The notes under the pieces were generated by a model, which worked only from the letters and a program-made list of their open reading frames with translations, ran no database searches and had not been told where the DNA came from. From NCBI GenBank assembly GCA_040007395.1, contig JBDTVG010000229.1, forward strand, positions 1-55,199: a stretch of DNA of 55,199 bases, read 5' to 3'. Position 1 is the stretch's first letter; every line of letters starts with the position of its first letter. The position numbers and the translations under genes are program-made. The DNA comes from DATGFK01 sp040007395 (GTDB lineage Bacteria > Chloroflexota > Anaerolineae > Aggregatilineales > UBA2796). Shown here piece after piece: positions 1-8,401 of the stretch.

Positions 1-6
1 CTGGGT

Positions 7-2361
7 TTGCGCGCGGTGGAGAGGGGGTTGGGGGGTGAGGTAAATTCCTACCTACCGTTATTCATTTTGCTTGTCTACGCGATTCTAGTCGTGATCTACA
101 GTGTAGCCACGCCGATGTTTGAAGCCCCCGACGAAGAACAGCATTTCGGCTTTGTGCAGCATTTAACGCAAGCGTGGGATCTACCGGAGCAGCATGGCGC
201 GACCAAAACGCCTTGGGGTCAGGAAGCTAGCCAACCGCCGCTGTATTATCTGTTGGGTTCGCTCGTCGCACGGTTAGTTCCGGCAGACTACGATCCCTAT
301 CCGTTGGCGCTCAACCCCCATGCCGAGATCGGGATCGGGCTGGCGCAGTTGAATCGCAACACCTTCGCGCACACGCCCGATGAAGCATTTCCATGGCACG
401 GGGTCGCGCTGCGACTGCACCTTGTTCGGTTATTCAGCGCGATTCTCGGCGGGTTCAGTATTTATGCGGTCTATCGCACGGCACGGTTAGCGCTGCCCGA
501 TATGCCGATAGTCGCCCTTGTGGCAATGGCCTTCACGGCTTTTAACCCGATGTTCCTATTTCTGAGTGCCAGTGTTAACAATGACAATCTGGTGACGCTG
601 TTCGGGACGCTGGCAAGTTGGTTGATGATGCTGCTCATTCAGCGCGGCACTACGTGGCAGCGGATTGTTCTGTTGGCGATTGTGTTGGCACTCGCCAGTC
701 TGAGCAAACTCAGTGGCCTAACGCTGTATCCTGTCGTTGGTGTGCTGCTGATTTTTCTACTAATCAAGCAGCGTCTCACATGGCGACAACTATTTGTCGT
801 GGCGGGGATTATTGGCGGATCGTTTATTGTGCTGGCGAGTTGGTGGTATCTCCGCAATCTGCAACTGTACGGCGATGTGACGGGCTTGAACGCCATGATC
901 GCGATTGTCAATCCGCGTAAGGTTCCGTACACCATCACGACGATGTTGAACGAGATGCAAGGCTTGCGGATCAGCTTTTGGGCGCTGTTCGGCTGGTTCA
1001 ACGTGATCGGCCCGATCTGGTTCCTAACCGCTATGGACATCCTTACTGTAATTGCGCTGATCGGCGGGGTGTGGTGGGTTTGGCGCAGTGTGCGATCAGA
1101 AAATGCTGGGCGAGGCAGGCCCGACCCCTACAAAAAGCGCGTTGGTGTAGGGGTCGGGCCTGCCTCGCCCACTGAAATGATCAGAAACCTACCCTTGCAA
1201 GGTTCCCCCTCTCCGAATTCGGAGAGGGGGTTAGGGGGTGAGGTGCTGCTACCGATTGGCATTCTTGGCCTGCAATTTCTGGTCGCGTTCGCCAGTCTGA
1301 TCAACTGGACGCGCATCACACCGGGGACACAAGGCCGCTTGCTATTCCCCGCGCTGGCAGCGATTGCCACCTTAGCGGCGCTAGGCTGGACTGCTGCTGC
1401 ACGTGCCTTACGACGCGAATCGCTCGTTGTGATCCCAGTGGCACTAATGGCGGGCGTGGCAATCTTGATCCCGTTCCTGACGATTGCGCCTGCCTATGCC
1501 GCGCCGCCCGTCGTCGCCAAACTGCCCGACGGCGCGATTTCTGCCGATGCCCGCTTTGGCAAGATCGAGGTGGTGGGCTTCCAGATTGACCGCCAGCCTA
1601 TCCAACCGGGTGGACAGTTGCCGATCACCGTCTACTATCGCGGCGACCCCTATCCGCGCAACCTGAGCCTATATCTCACGGCGCTTGGCCCCGACGACCA
1701 GCCGATTGGCAAAGTAGACTCGTATCCCGGCGGCGGCAATTTGCCGACCTCCGCGTGGACTCCGGCGACCATTTACGCGGATAGGTACGCGATCCCGATT
1801 TCGGCGGCGGCAGTCGGTCCCGCCCAATTCAGGATCGAGTTTGGCTGGTGGGACTTCGCTACTAAGGAACGGGTCAAAGCGACTCATGCCGATGGATCGC
1901 CGCTTGATGCGCTGATCTTGCGCGGCGGGACGCTGCTAGCGACCAGTCCCGCACCAGAACCCGGTATTGCCCAAGCTGCGGTCTTTAGTGGCGCGTTGAA
2001 GCTGAAAGGTTATACACTCTCGCCCGCCAATGGGTTGCTCAACGTGGGCGATACGCTGTCGGTGGCGCTGGATTGGCAAGGGCTATCGCAGGTCTACGAG
2101 GATTTCACGGTCTTTGTCCATCTGGAAGACTCCAGCGGCAAGCCGATTGTACAGGATGACGCGCCACCACTGCGGGGCAGCTATCCGACTTCGGCGTGGG
2201 CAGTCGGGATTCCGTTAGTGGATATACATTCGTTGAAAGTGACGCCACCCGGCACTTACCGCTTGGTGATTGGCCTGTATCGACCCAGAGATAACAGCCG
2301 TTTGCCTGTCGATCTGGGCGGCGACTCATTAACCTTGCAAACTCCCATCACGGTGAAATAA
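7..2361 (+). CDS. DUF2142-like polytopic membrane protein, possible GT-C glycosyltransferase (5' end uncertain)
   Basis: 784-residue reading frame with about ten or more hydrophobic segments in residues 15-500 and a beta-rich, probably extracytoplasmic C-terminal part (about 520-784). The first outer loop carries the acidic motif FEAPDEEQH, typical of DUF2142 and related GT-C-type membrane proteins that use lipid-linked sugars. The likely role is extracellular glycan assembly; the exact substrate is unknown. It lies 3 bp upstream of a YfhO-like gene, suggesting an operon. Two oddities: the first 12 residues (ERGLGGEV) are encoded by a dispersed repeat, so the TTG start is doubtful and the true start may be upstream of the window; and residues about 365-412 are encoded by an in-frame palindromic repeat insertion between two hydrophobic segments. 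Family call is fairly sure, catalytic role is inference. Confidence 0.75.
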   Translation: MRAVERGLGGEVNSYLPLFILLVYAILVVIYSVATPMFEAPDEEQHFGFVQHLTQAWDLPEQHGATKTPWGQEASQPPLYYLLGSLVARLVPADYDPYPLALNPHAEIGIGLAQLNRNTFAHTPDEAFPWHGVALRLHLVRLFSAILGGFSIYAVYRTARLALPDMPIVALVAMAFTAFNPMFLFLSASVNNDNLVTLFGTLASWLMMLLIQRGTTWQRIVLLAIVLALASLSKLSGLTLYPVVGVLLIFLLIKQRLTWRQLFVVAGIIGGSFIVLASWWYLRNLQLYGDVTGLNAMIAIVNPRKVPYTITTMLNEMQGLRISFWALFGWFNVIGPIWFLTAMDILTVIALIGGVWWVWRSVRSENAGRGRPDPYKKRVGVGVGPASPTEMIRNLPLQGSPSPNSERGLGGEVLLPIGILGLQFLVAFASLINWTRITPGTQGRLLFPALAAIATLAALGWTAAARALRRESLVVIPVALMAGVAILIPFLTIAPAYAAPPVVAKLPDGAISADARFGKIEVVGFQIDRQPIQPGGQLPITVYYRGDPYPRNLSLYLTALGPDDQPIGKVDSYPGGGNLPTSAWTPATIYADRYAIPISAAAVGPAQFRIEFGWWDFATKERVKATHADGSPLDALILRGGTLLATSPAPEPGIAQAAVFSGALKLKGYTLSPANGLLNVGDTLSVALDWQGLSQVYEDFTVFVHLEDSSGKPIVQDDAPPLRGSYPTSAWAVGIPLVDIHSLKVTPPGTYRLVIGLYRPRDNSRLPVDLGGDSLTLQTPITVK
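19..42 (+). repeat. Right-end fragment of the ~95-bp dispersed palindromic element (copy 1)
   Basis: The stretch GAGAGGGGGTTGGGGGGTGAGG matches the right end of the copies at 1205-1242, 7581-7673 and 23902-23996. Here it encodes ERGLGGEV at the start of the first gene, the same residues encoded by copy 2 inside that gene. Confidence 0.6.
1107..1171. repeat. Perfect 26-bp inverted repeat inside a coding region (GGGTCGGGC family)
   Basis: Arms 1107-1132 and 1146-1171 are exact reverse complements, separated by 13 bases. The arm carries GTAGGGGTCGGGCCTGCC, which recurs in shorter form at 26088-26107 and 53405-53433. The element is read in frame by the DUF2142-like gene, giving a stretch rich in Gly, Pro, Arg and Val that does not look like the surrounding membrane protein. 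Confidence 0.85.
1205..1242 (+). repeat. Right half of the ~95-bp dispersed element inside a coding region (copy 2)
   Basis: Positions 1205-1230 form a perfect 26-bp palindrome centred on GAATTC, followed by GTTAGGGGGTGAGG. The sequence matches the right half of intergenic copies at 7581-7673 and 23902-23996. Together with the inverted repeat at 1107-1171 it makes up an in-frame insertion that adds about 47 codons without a stop. Confidence 0.8.
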
Positions 2362-2364
2362 CTT

Positions 2365-4626
2365 ATGCAGACGCTTAGAAAATGGCGCATCCCGGTTGAT
2401 TTGATGGCGGTTATTGTCCTGCTGGCGCTGTGCTGGTTGTTCTATTGGCGGCTGCTCACGCCCAACCTGATCAATCAGCAATCGCTGGTCGAAGGCGATT
2501 TCTCCGGTCAGTTTGTGGCGTTTGCCCACTATCAAGCGGAGCGCTTCGCACAGGGGCAAGTTCCGCTGTGGAATCCGTACAACTACGGCGGGCATCCCTT
2601 TTTGGCAGACACCCAAGCCGCCGCCTTCTATCCACCACGCTTGCTGACCATTGCAGCGCTGAACGCGACGGGCGGATCGTCGCCGCAGCGCATGTACTAC
2701 GCCCTGCAAAATGAAATGGTGCTGCACGCACTGATCGCGTCGCTGCTGATGTACGCGCTGGTTCGCCGTTTGACGCTTGAGCAGCCGTACAGCGTGATCG
2801 GTGGGTTAGTGGCGGGGATCACCTTTGCCTACAGCGGCTATCTGACAGGCTATCCGCAGTTGCAATTGGCGGTTATGGAAGCCGGAGTCTGGCTGCCCTT
2901 GATGCTGCTTGGCATCCATGAGGCAACGCGCTTAGATCGGGTCGGCTGGCGCTGGTTCGGACTCACCGGAATCGCGCTTGGCTTGTCACTCGCCGCTGGA
3001 CATCCTCAGACGACGCTATTTTCAGGCTATGTCACACTGGCGTATCTGCTGTGGCGCACGCTTACGCAGCAGCGGCGCTGGACAGTCTTCGTCATCGGCG
3101 CGGCGATCTTTGGCGTGATCGGCGTGGGGTTGGCGGCGGTCCAGTTGATCCCCGGTTGGGAATATACGCGGCTGACAGTGCGTACCACGCTTAACGTTGA
3201 CGCGCTGGGCAATGGCTTCCCCTTCTACGATGTGCTACAAGTGATCTTTCCCGGCATTCTGAGCCTGTGGTCGCCGCTGTATTTCGGCGTGGTGGCGCTG
3301 GCGTTGGTGATCTATGCGGTGTGGCGGCGAACTGAAGGCGCGATCTTTTGGCTGGTGATTGCCGCCGTTGCGCTTGGCCTGAGCTTTGGACATGGCACCA
3401 TTATCTACGATGTGTTCTATAACGTTGTGCCGGGGTTTAGCCTATTCAGAGGCCAAGAACGCAGCGCCTTCGTGATCGCAGTCAGCATGTCGATTCTGGC
3501 GGGGTTAGGCATAATCTCATTACTACAATCTGGCGAAACGACACCGCGCCGCTATCCACTGGTGCTGTGGGGCATCGCCGCCGCCGGATTAGTCCTAAGC
3601 GCGGGATTGTTCGTCAATTGGCTGATTGTGCCGGGAACAGATAATAAGCATTTAGGATTGGTCACGTTCAGCTTCTTTGTTGCCATCCTGACCGCTGTTT
3701 TGCTGACCGATACGCTTGTCAAATGGTCGTCTAGCCGTTGGCGCGGTGCGGCGATTATTGGGCTAGTCGTGTTCGAGTTATTTAGCTTCGGGCGCGGCAA
3801 TCCCAACCTTGAGCCGAAACCCGCCGCAGATCGGTTGACCCCGCCGCCGCTGGTTACGCCCATGCAGGCCGACAAGGATAACCTATTCCGCATCGACGGC
3901 GCTCACGCTGTCGGTGAGAACTATGGGACGCTGTATGGCCTGATGGATATTCAAGGGATTAGCCCGTTGCGGCTGGTCAGTGTGGATCGGCTGCTGAAAC
4001 TCGCGCCAAGTTGTGCATGGCAAGCGCTCTCGGTGCGCTACGTGCCGATAGAAAACACCGCGCTCTTGCTGCCCAGCACTATCGTGAGCACACAGGATCG
4101 CCCAGAAGGGCCGCTATATCTACATCAATTAACGACAGTGCGTCCCTTTGCCCGATTGGTGTACCGCACTTGGATCGAGCCGGACGACAACGCCGCGCTA
4201 GGTGTTCTATGTGATCCAAGCTACAACATGCGCGAGTCGGTCATCTTGCCTACCGATCCCGGTGTCACATTGCCCGCCTCTGCACCGACTGATTCCGCTG
4301 CCGAGGTGACTCACTTCGCGCCGGAGGCGATTACGATTCATACGAAATCGGCGGAGCCAGCTATATTGGGCGTGGCGCTGGTGTACTATCCCAGCTGGCA
4401 GGCCACCATTGACGGGCAGGCCACCACACTGCTTCGCGCCGATACCGCCTTGACCGCCTTAGTCGTCCCAAGCGGCGATCACACGATACAATTAGACTAT
4501 CGACCTGCCTCATACACCATCGGCGCAGCGATCTCACTCGTAACTTTACTACTCATGGCGATAGGAGCGCTCTCCGGCCTTGCAGTTTCCTTCCGCACAA
4601 GACATTCAGACTCGACTGGTCAGTGA
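2365..4626 (+). CDS. YfhO-like membrane protein, probable GT-C glycosyltransferase
   Basis: 753 residues with a dozen or so hydrophobic segments. After the first segment comes the acidic loop VEGDFSGQF, then PLWNPYNYGGHPFLADTQ, the hallmark of bacterial YfhO-family proteins. These are GT-C-fold proteins implicated in transferring sugars to lipoteichoic acid or other surface glycans in Firmicutes; the substrate here is not known. The C-terminal 200 residues form a soluble, probably extracytoplasmic domain before a last membrane segment. The gene starts at ATG 3 bp after the DUF2142-like gene and its end overlaps the O-antigen-ligase-like gene, so the three are probably co-transcribed. Confidence 0.8.
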   Translation: MQTLRKWRIPVDLMAVIVLLALCWLFYWRLLTPNLINQQSLVEGDFSGQFVAFAHYQAERFAQGQVPLWNPYNYGGHPFLADTQAAAFYPPRLLTIAALNATGGSSPQRMYYALQNEMVLHALIASLLMYALVRRLTLEQPYSVIGGLVAGITFAYSGYLTGYPQLQLAVMEAGVWLPLMLLGIHEATRLDRVGWRWFGLTGIALGLSLAAGHPQTTLFSGYVTLAYLLWRTLTQQRRWTVFVIGAAIFGVIGVGLAAVQLIPGWEYTRLTVRTTLNVDALGNGFPFYDVLQVIFPGILSLWSPLYFGVVALALVIYAVWRRTEGAIFWLVIAAVALGLSFGHGTIIYDVFYNVVPGFSLFRGQERSAFVIAVSMSILAGLGIISLLQSGETTPRRYPLVLWGIAAAGLVLSAGLFVNWLIVPGTDNKHLGLVTFSFFVAILTAVLLTDTLVKWSSSRWRGAAIIGLVVFELFSFGRGNPNLEPKPAADRLTPPPLVTPMQADKDNLFRIDGAHAVGENYGTLYGLMDIQGISPLRLVSVDRLLKLAPSCAWQALSVRYVPIENTALLLPSTIVSTQDRPEGPLYLHQLTTVRPFARLVYRTWIEPDDNAALGVLCDPSYNMRESVILPTDPGVTLPASAPTDSAAEVTHFAPEAITIHTKSAEPAILGVALVYYPSWQATIDGQATTLLRADTALTALVVPSGDHTIQLDYRPASYTIGAAISLVTLLLMAIGALSGLAVSFRTRHSDSTGQ

Positions 4627-6046
4627 TCGCAGACTAACAGCGGCGCTGGTTGGTATCACCATCGGGATCAGCGCCGCGATTCTTGGTATTCTGCTGGCAT
4701 TGGGCGGGCCACTGCTGGCACTTGGCGCAATCATCGGCGTGAGTCTCGGCCTGTATATCCTGACCGATCTCATGGCGGCGCTAACGATGACGATTGCAGT
4801 GGTCGCGATGCTGCCTTTTGGCACACTTCCGGTCAAAGTGGCGCTTGTGCCAACCTTTATCGACGTGACGCTAGGTAGTTTTTTGTTGGTTTATCTGTTC
4901 CAGTGGATGACCGGGAAACGCACGGCGCTGCGCTTGGTTCCCGCCCACGCGATTATCTTGGTTTTTATCCTATTCACACTGTTTAGCTTTGTGGCGGGGC
5001 TAGGCCATGCTAGCCTCACGCCAAGCGTGTTGCGTAAATTTGTTGAACTGCTGTTAGCCATCGGTATCGCCATCGTGATTGTCGATGTGGCGCGTGATGA
5101 ACAAACACTGCGACGGATTGCGCTAGTAATTATTGTGTTTGGCGGCGTGCAAGCGTTGATCGGGTTGGTGTTATATGTAATAAATCCTGTCACCGCCGAA
5201 CGCCTGTTGAACACGTTGGGGCGCTTTGGTTATCCAGTTGGCGGCGTGATCCGCTATATCAACGACGATCCTGATCTCGCTGAACGGGCGATTGGCACAT
5301 GGGTCGATCCCAACGCTTATGGCGGTTTCCTGATGATGATTGCCGCTGTGACTGGCGTGCAGGTCTTGGCGCACAAGCCAGTCACGGGCAAGCGCTGGTT
5401 CGCCGCCGCAATCTTCGTGATAATCGCGCTCCCGTTATGGCTCACCCAATCACGCGGCGCGGTGATCGGGTTGGCGGCGGTGATTATCTTTGTGGCGGCA
5501 CTGCGCTATCGCTGGTTGCTAATCTTAATGGTCGTGGTAGCGGCGGCGTTGATCTTCTTGCCGTTCACGCAAGCCTACATTGATCGCTTTGTCGAAGGCA
5601 TTACTGGGCAAGACCTTTCTACACAAATGCGCTTGGGCGAATACAAAGATGCGCTGATCCTCATCGGGCGCTACCCGATCATTGGTGTAGGTTTTGCGGG
5701 TGCGCCGGATCGTGACATCTATTTGGGCGTATCGATGCTGTATTTGAAGATCGCTGGGGCGACTGGGCTAGTCGGGTTAGCGCTGTTTCTGGCAGCCGTC
5801 GCGGAGATGTTCCGCTATGGGTGGGTACGTTGGTCGCGCCTCGTCGCCTCGCCGTCGCTGTTTAGCTTGTGGCTTGGCTTTACGGGCGGCGTGGTGGGAG
5901 CGCTGGTCAGTGGGATCTTCGACCACTACTACTTCAACATCGAGTTTAACGGCGCGGCGATCATGTTCTGGCTGTTTGTCGGCTTGAGCCTTGCCGCTGC
6001 ACGAATCGCTATTGCCGACGATGCGCCGTTACCCGCGTTAAAATAA
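4580..6046 (+). CDS. O-antigen polymerase/ligase-like membrane protein (Wzy/WaaL type)
   Basis: 488 residues with about 11-12 hydrophobic segments. A large loop at roughly residues 215-240 contains the GTWVDPNAYGGFL stretch typical of the Wzy_C/O-antigen ligase family, and another follows near QSRGAVIGL. These enzymes polymerise or transfer lipid-linked oligosaccharides on the outer face of the membrane. The TTG start at 4580 lies 47 bp inside the YfhO-like gene in another frame, pointing to translational coupling; no strong ribosome-binding site is visible. The last 35 bp of the gene are copied downstream at 6158-6192. The family is well supported; polymerase versus ligase cannot be told apart. 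Confidence 0.75.
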   Translation: MQFPSAQDIQTRLVSDRRLTAALVGITIGISAAILGILLALGGPLLALGAIIGVSLGLYILTDLMAALTMTIAVVAMLPFGTLPVKVALVPTFIDVTLGSFLLVYLFQWMTGKRTALRLVPAHAIILVFILFTLFSFVAGLGHASLTPSVLRKFVELLLAIGIAIVIVDVARDEQTLRRIALVIIVFGGVQALIGLVLYVINPVTAERLLNTLGRFGYPVGGVIRYINDDPDLAERAIGTWVDPNAYGGFLMMIAAVTGVQVLAHKPVTGKRWFAAAIFVIIALPLWLTQSRGAVIGLAAVIIFVAALRYRWLLILMVVVAAALIFLPFTQAYIDRFVEGITGQDLSTQMRLGEYKDALILIGRYPIIGVGFAGAPDRDIYLGVSMLYLKIAGATGLVGLALFLAAVAEMFRYGWVRWSRLVASPSLFSLWLGFTGGVVGALVSGIFDHYYFNIEFNGAAIMFWLFVGLSLAAARIAIADDAPLPALK

Positions 6047-6192
6047 ATGAGGAGGTCATTCATCTCATTGTCTATCTGCTTGAGGGTAGGTTGTTCCATC
6101 CCGTAGCGGACAACGCCTGCGTTGTCCGTCGGCAGATCCCTAAGCACTAGTTTTGGTACGAATCGCCATTGCCGACGATGCGCCGTTACCCG
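6001..6192. repeat. 35-bp direct repeat flanking a 122-bp segment with a hairpin
   Basis: 6001-6035 (the C-terminal codons of the O-antigen-ligase-like gene) and 6158-6192 are identical except for one base. The segment between them holds a 10-bp perfect stem CGGACAACGC/GCGTTGTCCG at 6107-6116 and 6119-6128. The structure suggests insertion of a small palindromic unit with duplication of the gene end, or a tandem duplication around it. Confidence 0.8.
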
Positions 6193-6210
6193 TCAGTGCA
6201 CCCTGATTTG

Positions 6211-6219
6211 TGCTATAGT
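6211..6219 (+). promoter_or_regulatory. Extended -10 promoter element
   Basis: TGCTATAGT fits an extended -10 box, about 50 bp before the ATG of the beta-propeller gene. No convincing -35 box is seen. Near-identical TGTTATAGT stands before adenine deaminase, and TGCTATACT before dinG. Confidence 0.4.
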
Positions 6220-6270
6220 TTTTTTATCGGCGAACACAAAAAATAAGATGGTTTAACAGGGAGCAGTTCT

Positions 6271-7569
6271 ATGCGTGCTGCACGATTTTCTCGCTATGCT
6301 ATTCTATTAGTGTTGGTAGCGGTGGCAGTGTGCCTTTCCTATACTAATACGCTGGCACAGGAGAAGCAAAAATATATGTTAGCAGTCATTGGCAGCGACA
6401 ATAATTTGTCCATTTATGATGCGGACGGCAAAAATCCTTTCCCGGTGACAACCGATGCCAAACCGCCGCGCAGCGGTTATCACTGGCCCACATGGTCAAC
6501 TGATGGACGGTTGGCGTACTTTGGCGTGGATGCCGAAGCAGCGAAGCCGTATTCGCTTGGTGTCTTCGTCCTTGATCAGGTGAAGGCGGGTGTCAAACCC
6601 AAAATGGCCTATTCATCGCTGGATGAGGCCTTTACCTATGCGTACTGGGCACCTGCTAACTGTCCCGGCAGCAAGTGTCGCGATCTGGCGCTGCTGTTTA
6701 CGCCGTCGGATGGCAACGGCGACTTAGGGCTGCGTCTCATTCGCGACAATAATGGAAAGTTTACTGACAAGGAAGTCGGGCGTGCTGCGCCTTTCTTTTA
6801 TAGTTTTTCGCCGGACGCAAAGCAGATGTTCTGGTTCCGTTCCGGCACTGAATTCGGCGTGTACGATGTCGCCGCCAACAAAGTGGTCAAATCGCTGGAC
6901 GACAAACCCGGTCAATTTGCCGCGCCGATGTGGTCGCCAACTGACAGCCGATGGCTATTCGGCACTGCGGGCGACACGGATAAAAAGTCGAATCTCGTCG
7001 TTGCGCAAGGCACAACGCGACAGGTATTGTTGCCTAATCAGGATAACCCGTTGTCGTTCGCATGGTCGCCGGATTCCAAGCTGGTCGCCAGCGTTTCGGG
7101 CTTTGACAAAGTGGTTGTGACGGATGCCAAGACCGCCAAGACAGTGGCGACTAGCAGTCAGGGCAAAGTCGTCGCGCACTTCTGGTCGCCGCAGAGTGAC
7201 CGCGTGGCCTATCTGGTGATCATTCGCGGCGATTCTGGCCCACAAGCGTTTGAGACACGAGTTCGCAATAATGGTCATACGGTTGTTGAGCAAGCCACCG
7301 ATGGGTTGGTCTGGCACATTCTGGATGTGAAGACAGGCGCAGATACCACGCTCCCCGACAAATTCTTGCCCACGCAAGATATGGTGTATCTGCTCAACTT
7401 TTTTGATCAATTTGCGCGGAGCCACAGCTTGTGGTCACCCGATGGTCGCTACCTGACCTATGCCTCGATAGATAGTTTTGGTCAGCCGAATGTGATCATT
7501 GCTGATACGCACAGTGGGACGACGACGCGAGTTGGCAGCGGCAATCTCGGCATCTGGAGTTGGCACTGA
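6271..7569 (+). CDS. Secreted TolB/PD40-like beta-propeller protein
   Basis: 432 residues starting at ATG after a GGGAG ribosome-binding site. An N-terminal hydrophobic stretch (residues about 9-29, ending at LAQ) is a probable signal peptide. The rest contains several propeller-type repeats, each with a W-S-P-D or similar turn: HWPTWSTDGRLAYF, PFFYSFSPDAKQMFWF, PMWSPTDSRWLF, SFAWSPDSKLVAS, HFWSPQSDRVAYL and SLWSPDGRYLTYAS. This is the TolB-type six-bladed propeller pattern. Such proteins act outside the cytoplasm in protein interactions; no specific partner is visible here. It stands alone with its own promoter. Confidence 0.75.
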   Translation: MRAARFSRYAILLVLVAVAVCLSYTNTLAQEKQKYMLAVIGSDNNLSIYDADGKNPFPVTTDAKPPRSGYHWPTWSTDGRLAYFGVDAEAAKPYSLGVFVLDQVKAGVKPKMAYSSLDEAFTYAYWAPANCPGSKCRDLALLFTPSDGNGDLGLRLIRDNNGKFTDKEVGRAAPFFYSFSPDAKQMFWFRSGTEFGVYDVAANKVVKSLDDKPGQFAAPMWSPTDSRWLFGTAGDTDKKSNLVVAQGTTRQVLLPNQDNPLSFAWSPDSKLVASVSGFDKVVVTDAKTAKTVATSSQGKVVAHFWSPQSDRVAYLVIIRGDSGPQAFETRVRNNGHTVVEQATDGLVWHILDVKTGADTTLPDKFLPTQDMVYLLNFFDQFARSHSLWSPDGRYLTYASIDSFGQPNVIIADTHSGTTTRVGSGNLGIWSWH

Positions 7570-7580
7570 GGCTAACTTGA

Positions 7581-7673
7581 CCTCGCCCTAAAGCCCTCTC
7601 CACTTCGTAGAAAGAGACTTCAATACAATGGCATTTTCTCCCCTCTCGTTCGGGAGATGGGTCGGGGTGAGGG
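7581..7673. repeat. ~95-bp dispersed palindromic element (copy 3, intergenic)
   Basis: Near-complete copy whose ends are inverted repeats of each other (CCTCGCCCTA at the left, CGGGGTGAGG at the right) with inner palindromes CCCTCTCC and GGGAGA. It aligns over its whole length with the copy at 23902-23996. Confidence 0.75.
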
Positions 7674-7759
7674 CTGCACAAGGTGAATTACCGGGTTGCA
7701 ACCGCCTGCTGCCCGATGTATAGTTTCGCGATGAATTTCACTAAATCGCGGAGGTCGTT

Positions 7760-8398
7760 TTGAAACGGCGCACACTTTCTTCATTGCTGCGGATCGCGCT
7801 GCCTGTGCTGGGGACGGCCTATTATCTCTCGGTGCGTCCACGCATGTTGTGGGCGGGGACGCTTCTGGATGAACGCGGACGCATTTTCCCCGGTGACGAC
7901 CTGATCCCTGCGCCGAATTTTCAGGCGACTCGTGCGGTGGATATTGACGCGCCGCCGGAGATCGTGTGGGCATGGGTCGCCCAGATGGGGCGCGATGGCA
8001 GCGGCTTCTATGGGCTGGATAGCTTGACCAATGGCGGTGTACCGAGTGTCGCCTATCTACGCAAGGATCTCGCCGCACCGCAGCAGGGCGCGGCGATGGA
8101 TAATGGCTATCATATTCTGGCGCTGGAAGCCAACGAACTGCTCATTTATGGCGCGTTCGATCTGCCGATCCCACCGGGAGAATCGATGGAACGCACGACC
8201 TTGATCTTGCTTGAAATGCTGCCCAATGGCACGACGCGACTGCTGATCCGCACCCGCGGTTATACTTACGGCCTGTTTGGAGTGCTGTATAACCTGTACT
8301 ATGAAGTTGCCGATACCGTGCACGGCACGGCGCAGCTACGCAATATCAAGCTGCGAGCCGAAATCCTAAACCGTTTGCAATCGTCGGCTGCTGTTTAA
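7760..8398 (+). CDS. SRPBCC-family (START/Bet v1-like) protein
   Basis: 212 residues. A TTG start follows GGAGG at about 7750 with proper spacing. After a hydrophobic N-terminal segment (residues about 7-22), the segment ATRAVDIDAPPEIVWAWVAQ is the first strand of an SRPBCC helix-grip domain (polyketide cyclase-like), which binds hydrophobic ligands in a deep cavity. The ligand is not predictable. The following gene is convergent (8402 on the minus strand), only 3 bp away, so no terminator fits between them. Confidence 0.65.
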   Translation: MKRRTLSSLLRIALPVLGTAYYLSVRPRMLWAGTLLDERGRIFPGDDLIPAPNFQATRAVDIDAPPEIVWAWVAQMGRDGSGFYGLDSLTNGGVPSVAYLRKDLAAPQQGAAMDNGYHILALEANELLIYGAFDLPIPPGESMERTTLILLEMLPNGTTRLLIRTRGYTYGLFGVLYNLYYEVADTVHGTAQLRNIKLRAEILNRLQSSAAV

Positions 8399-8401
8399 AC
8401 C

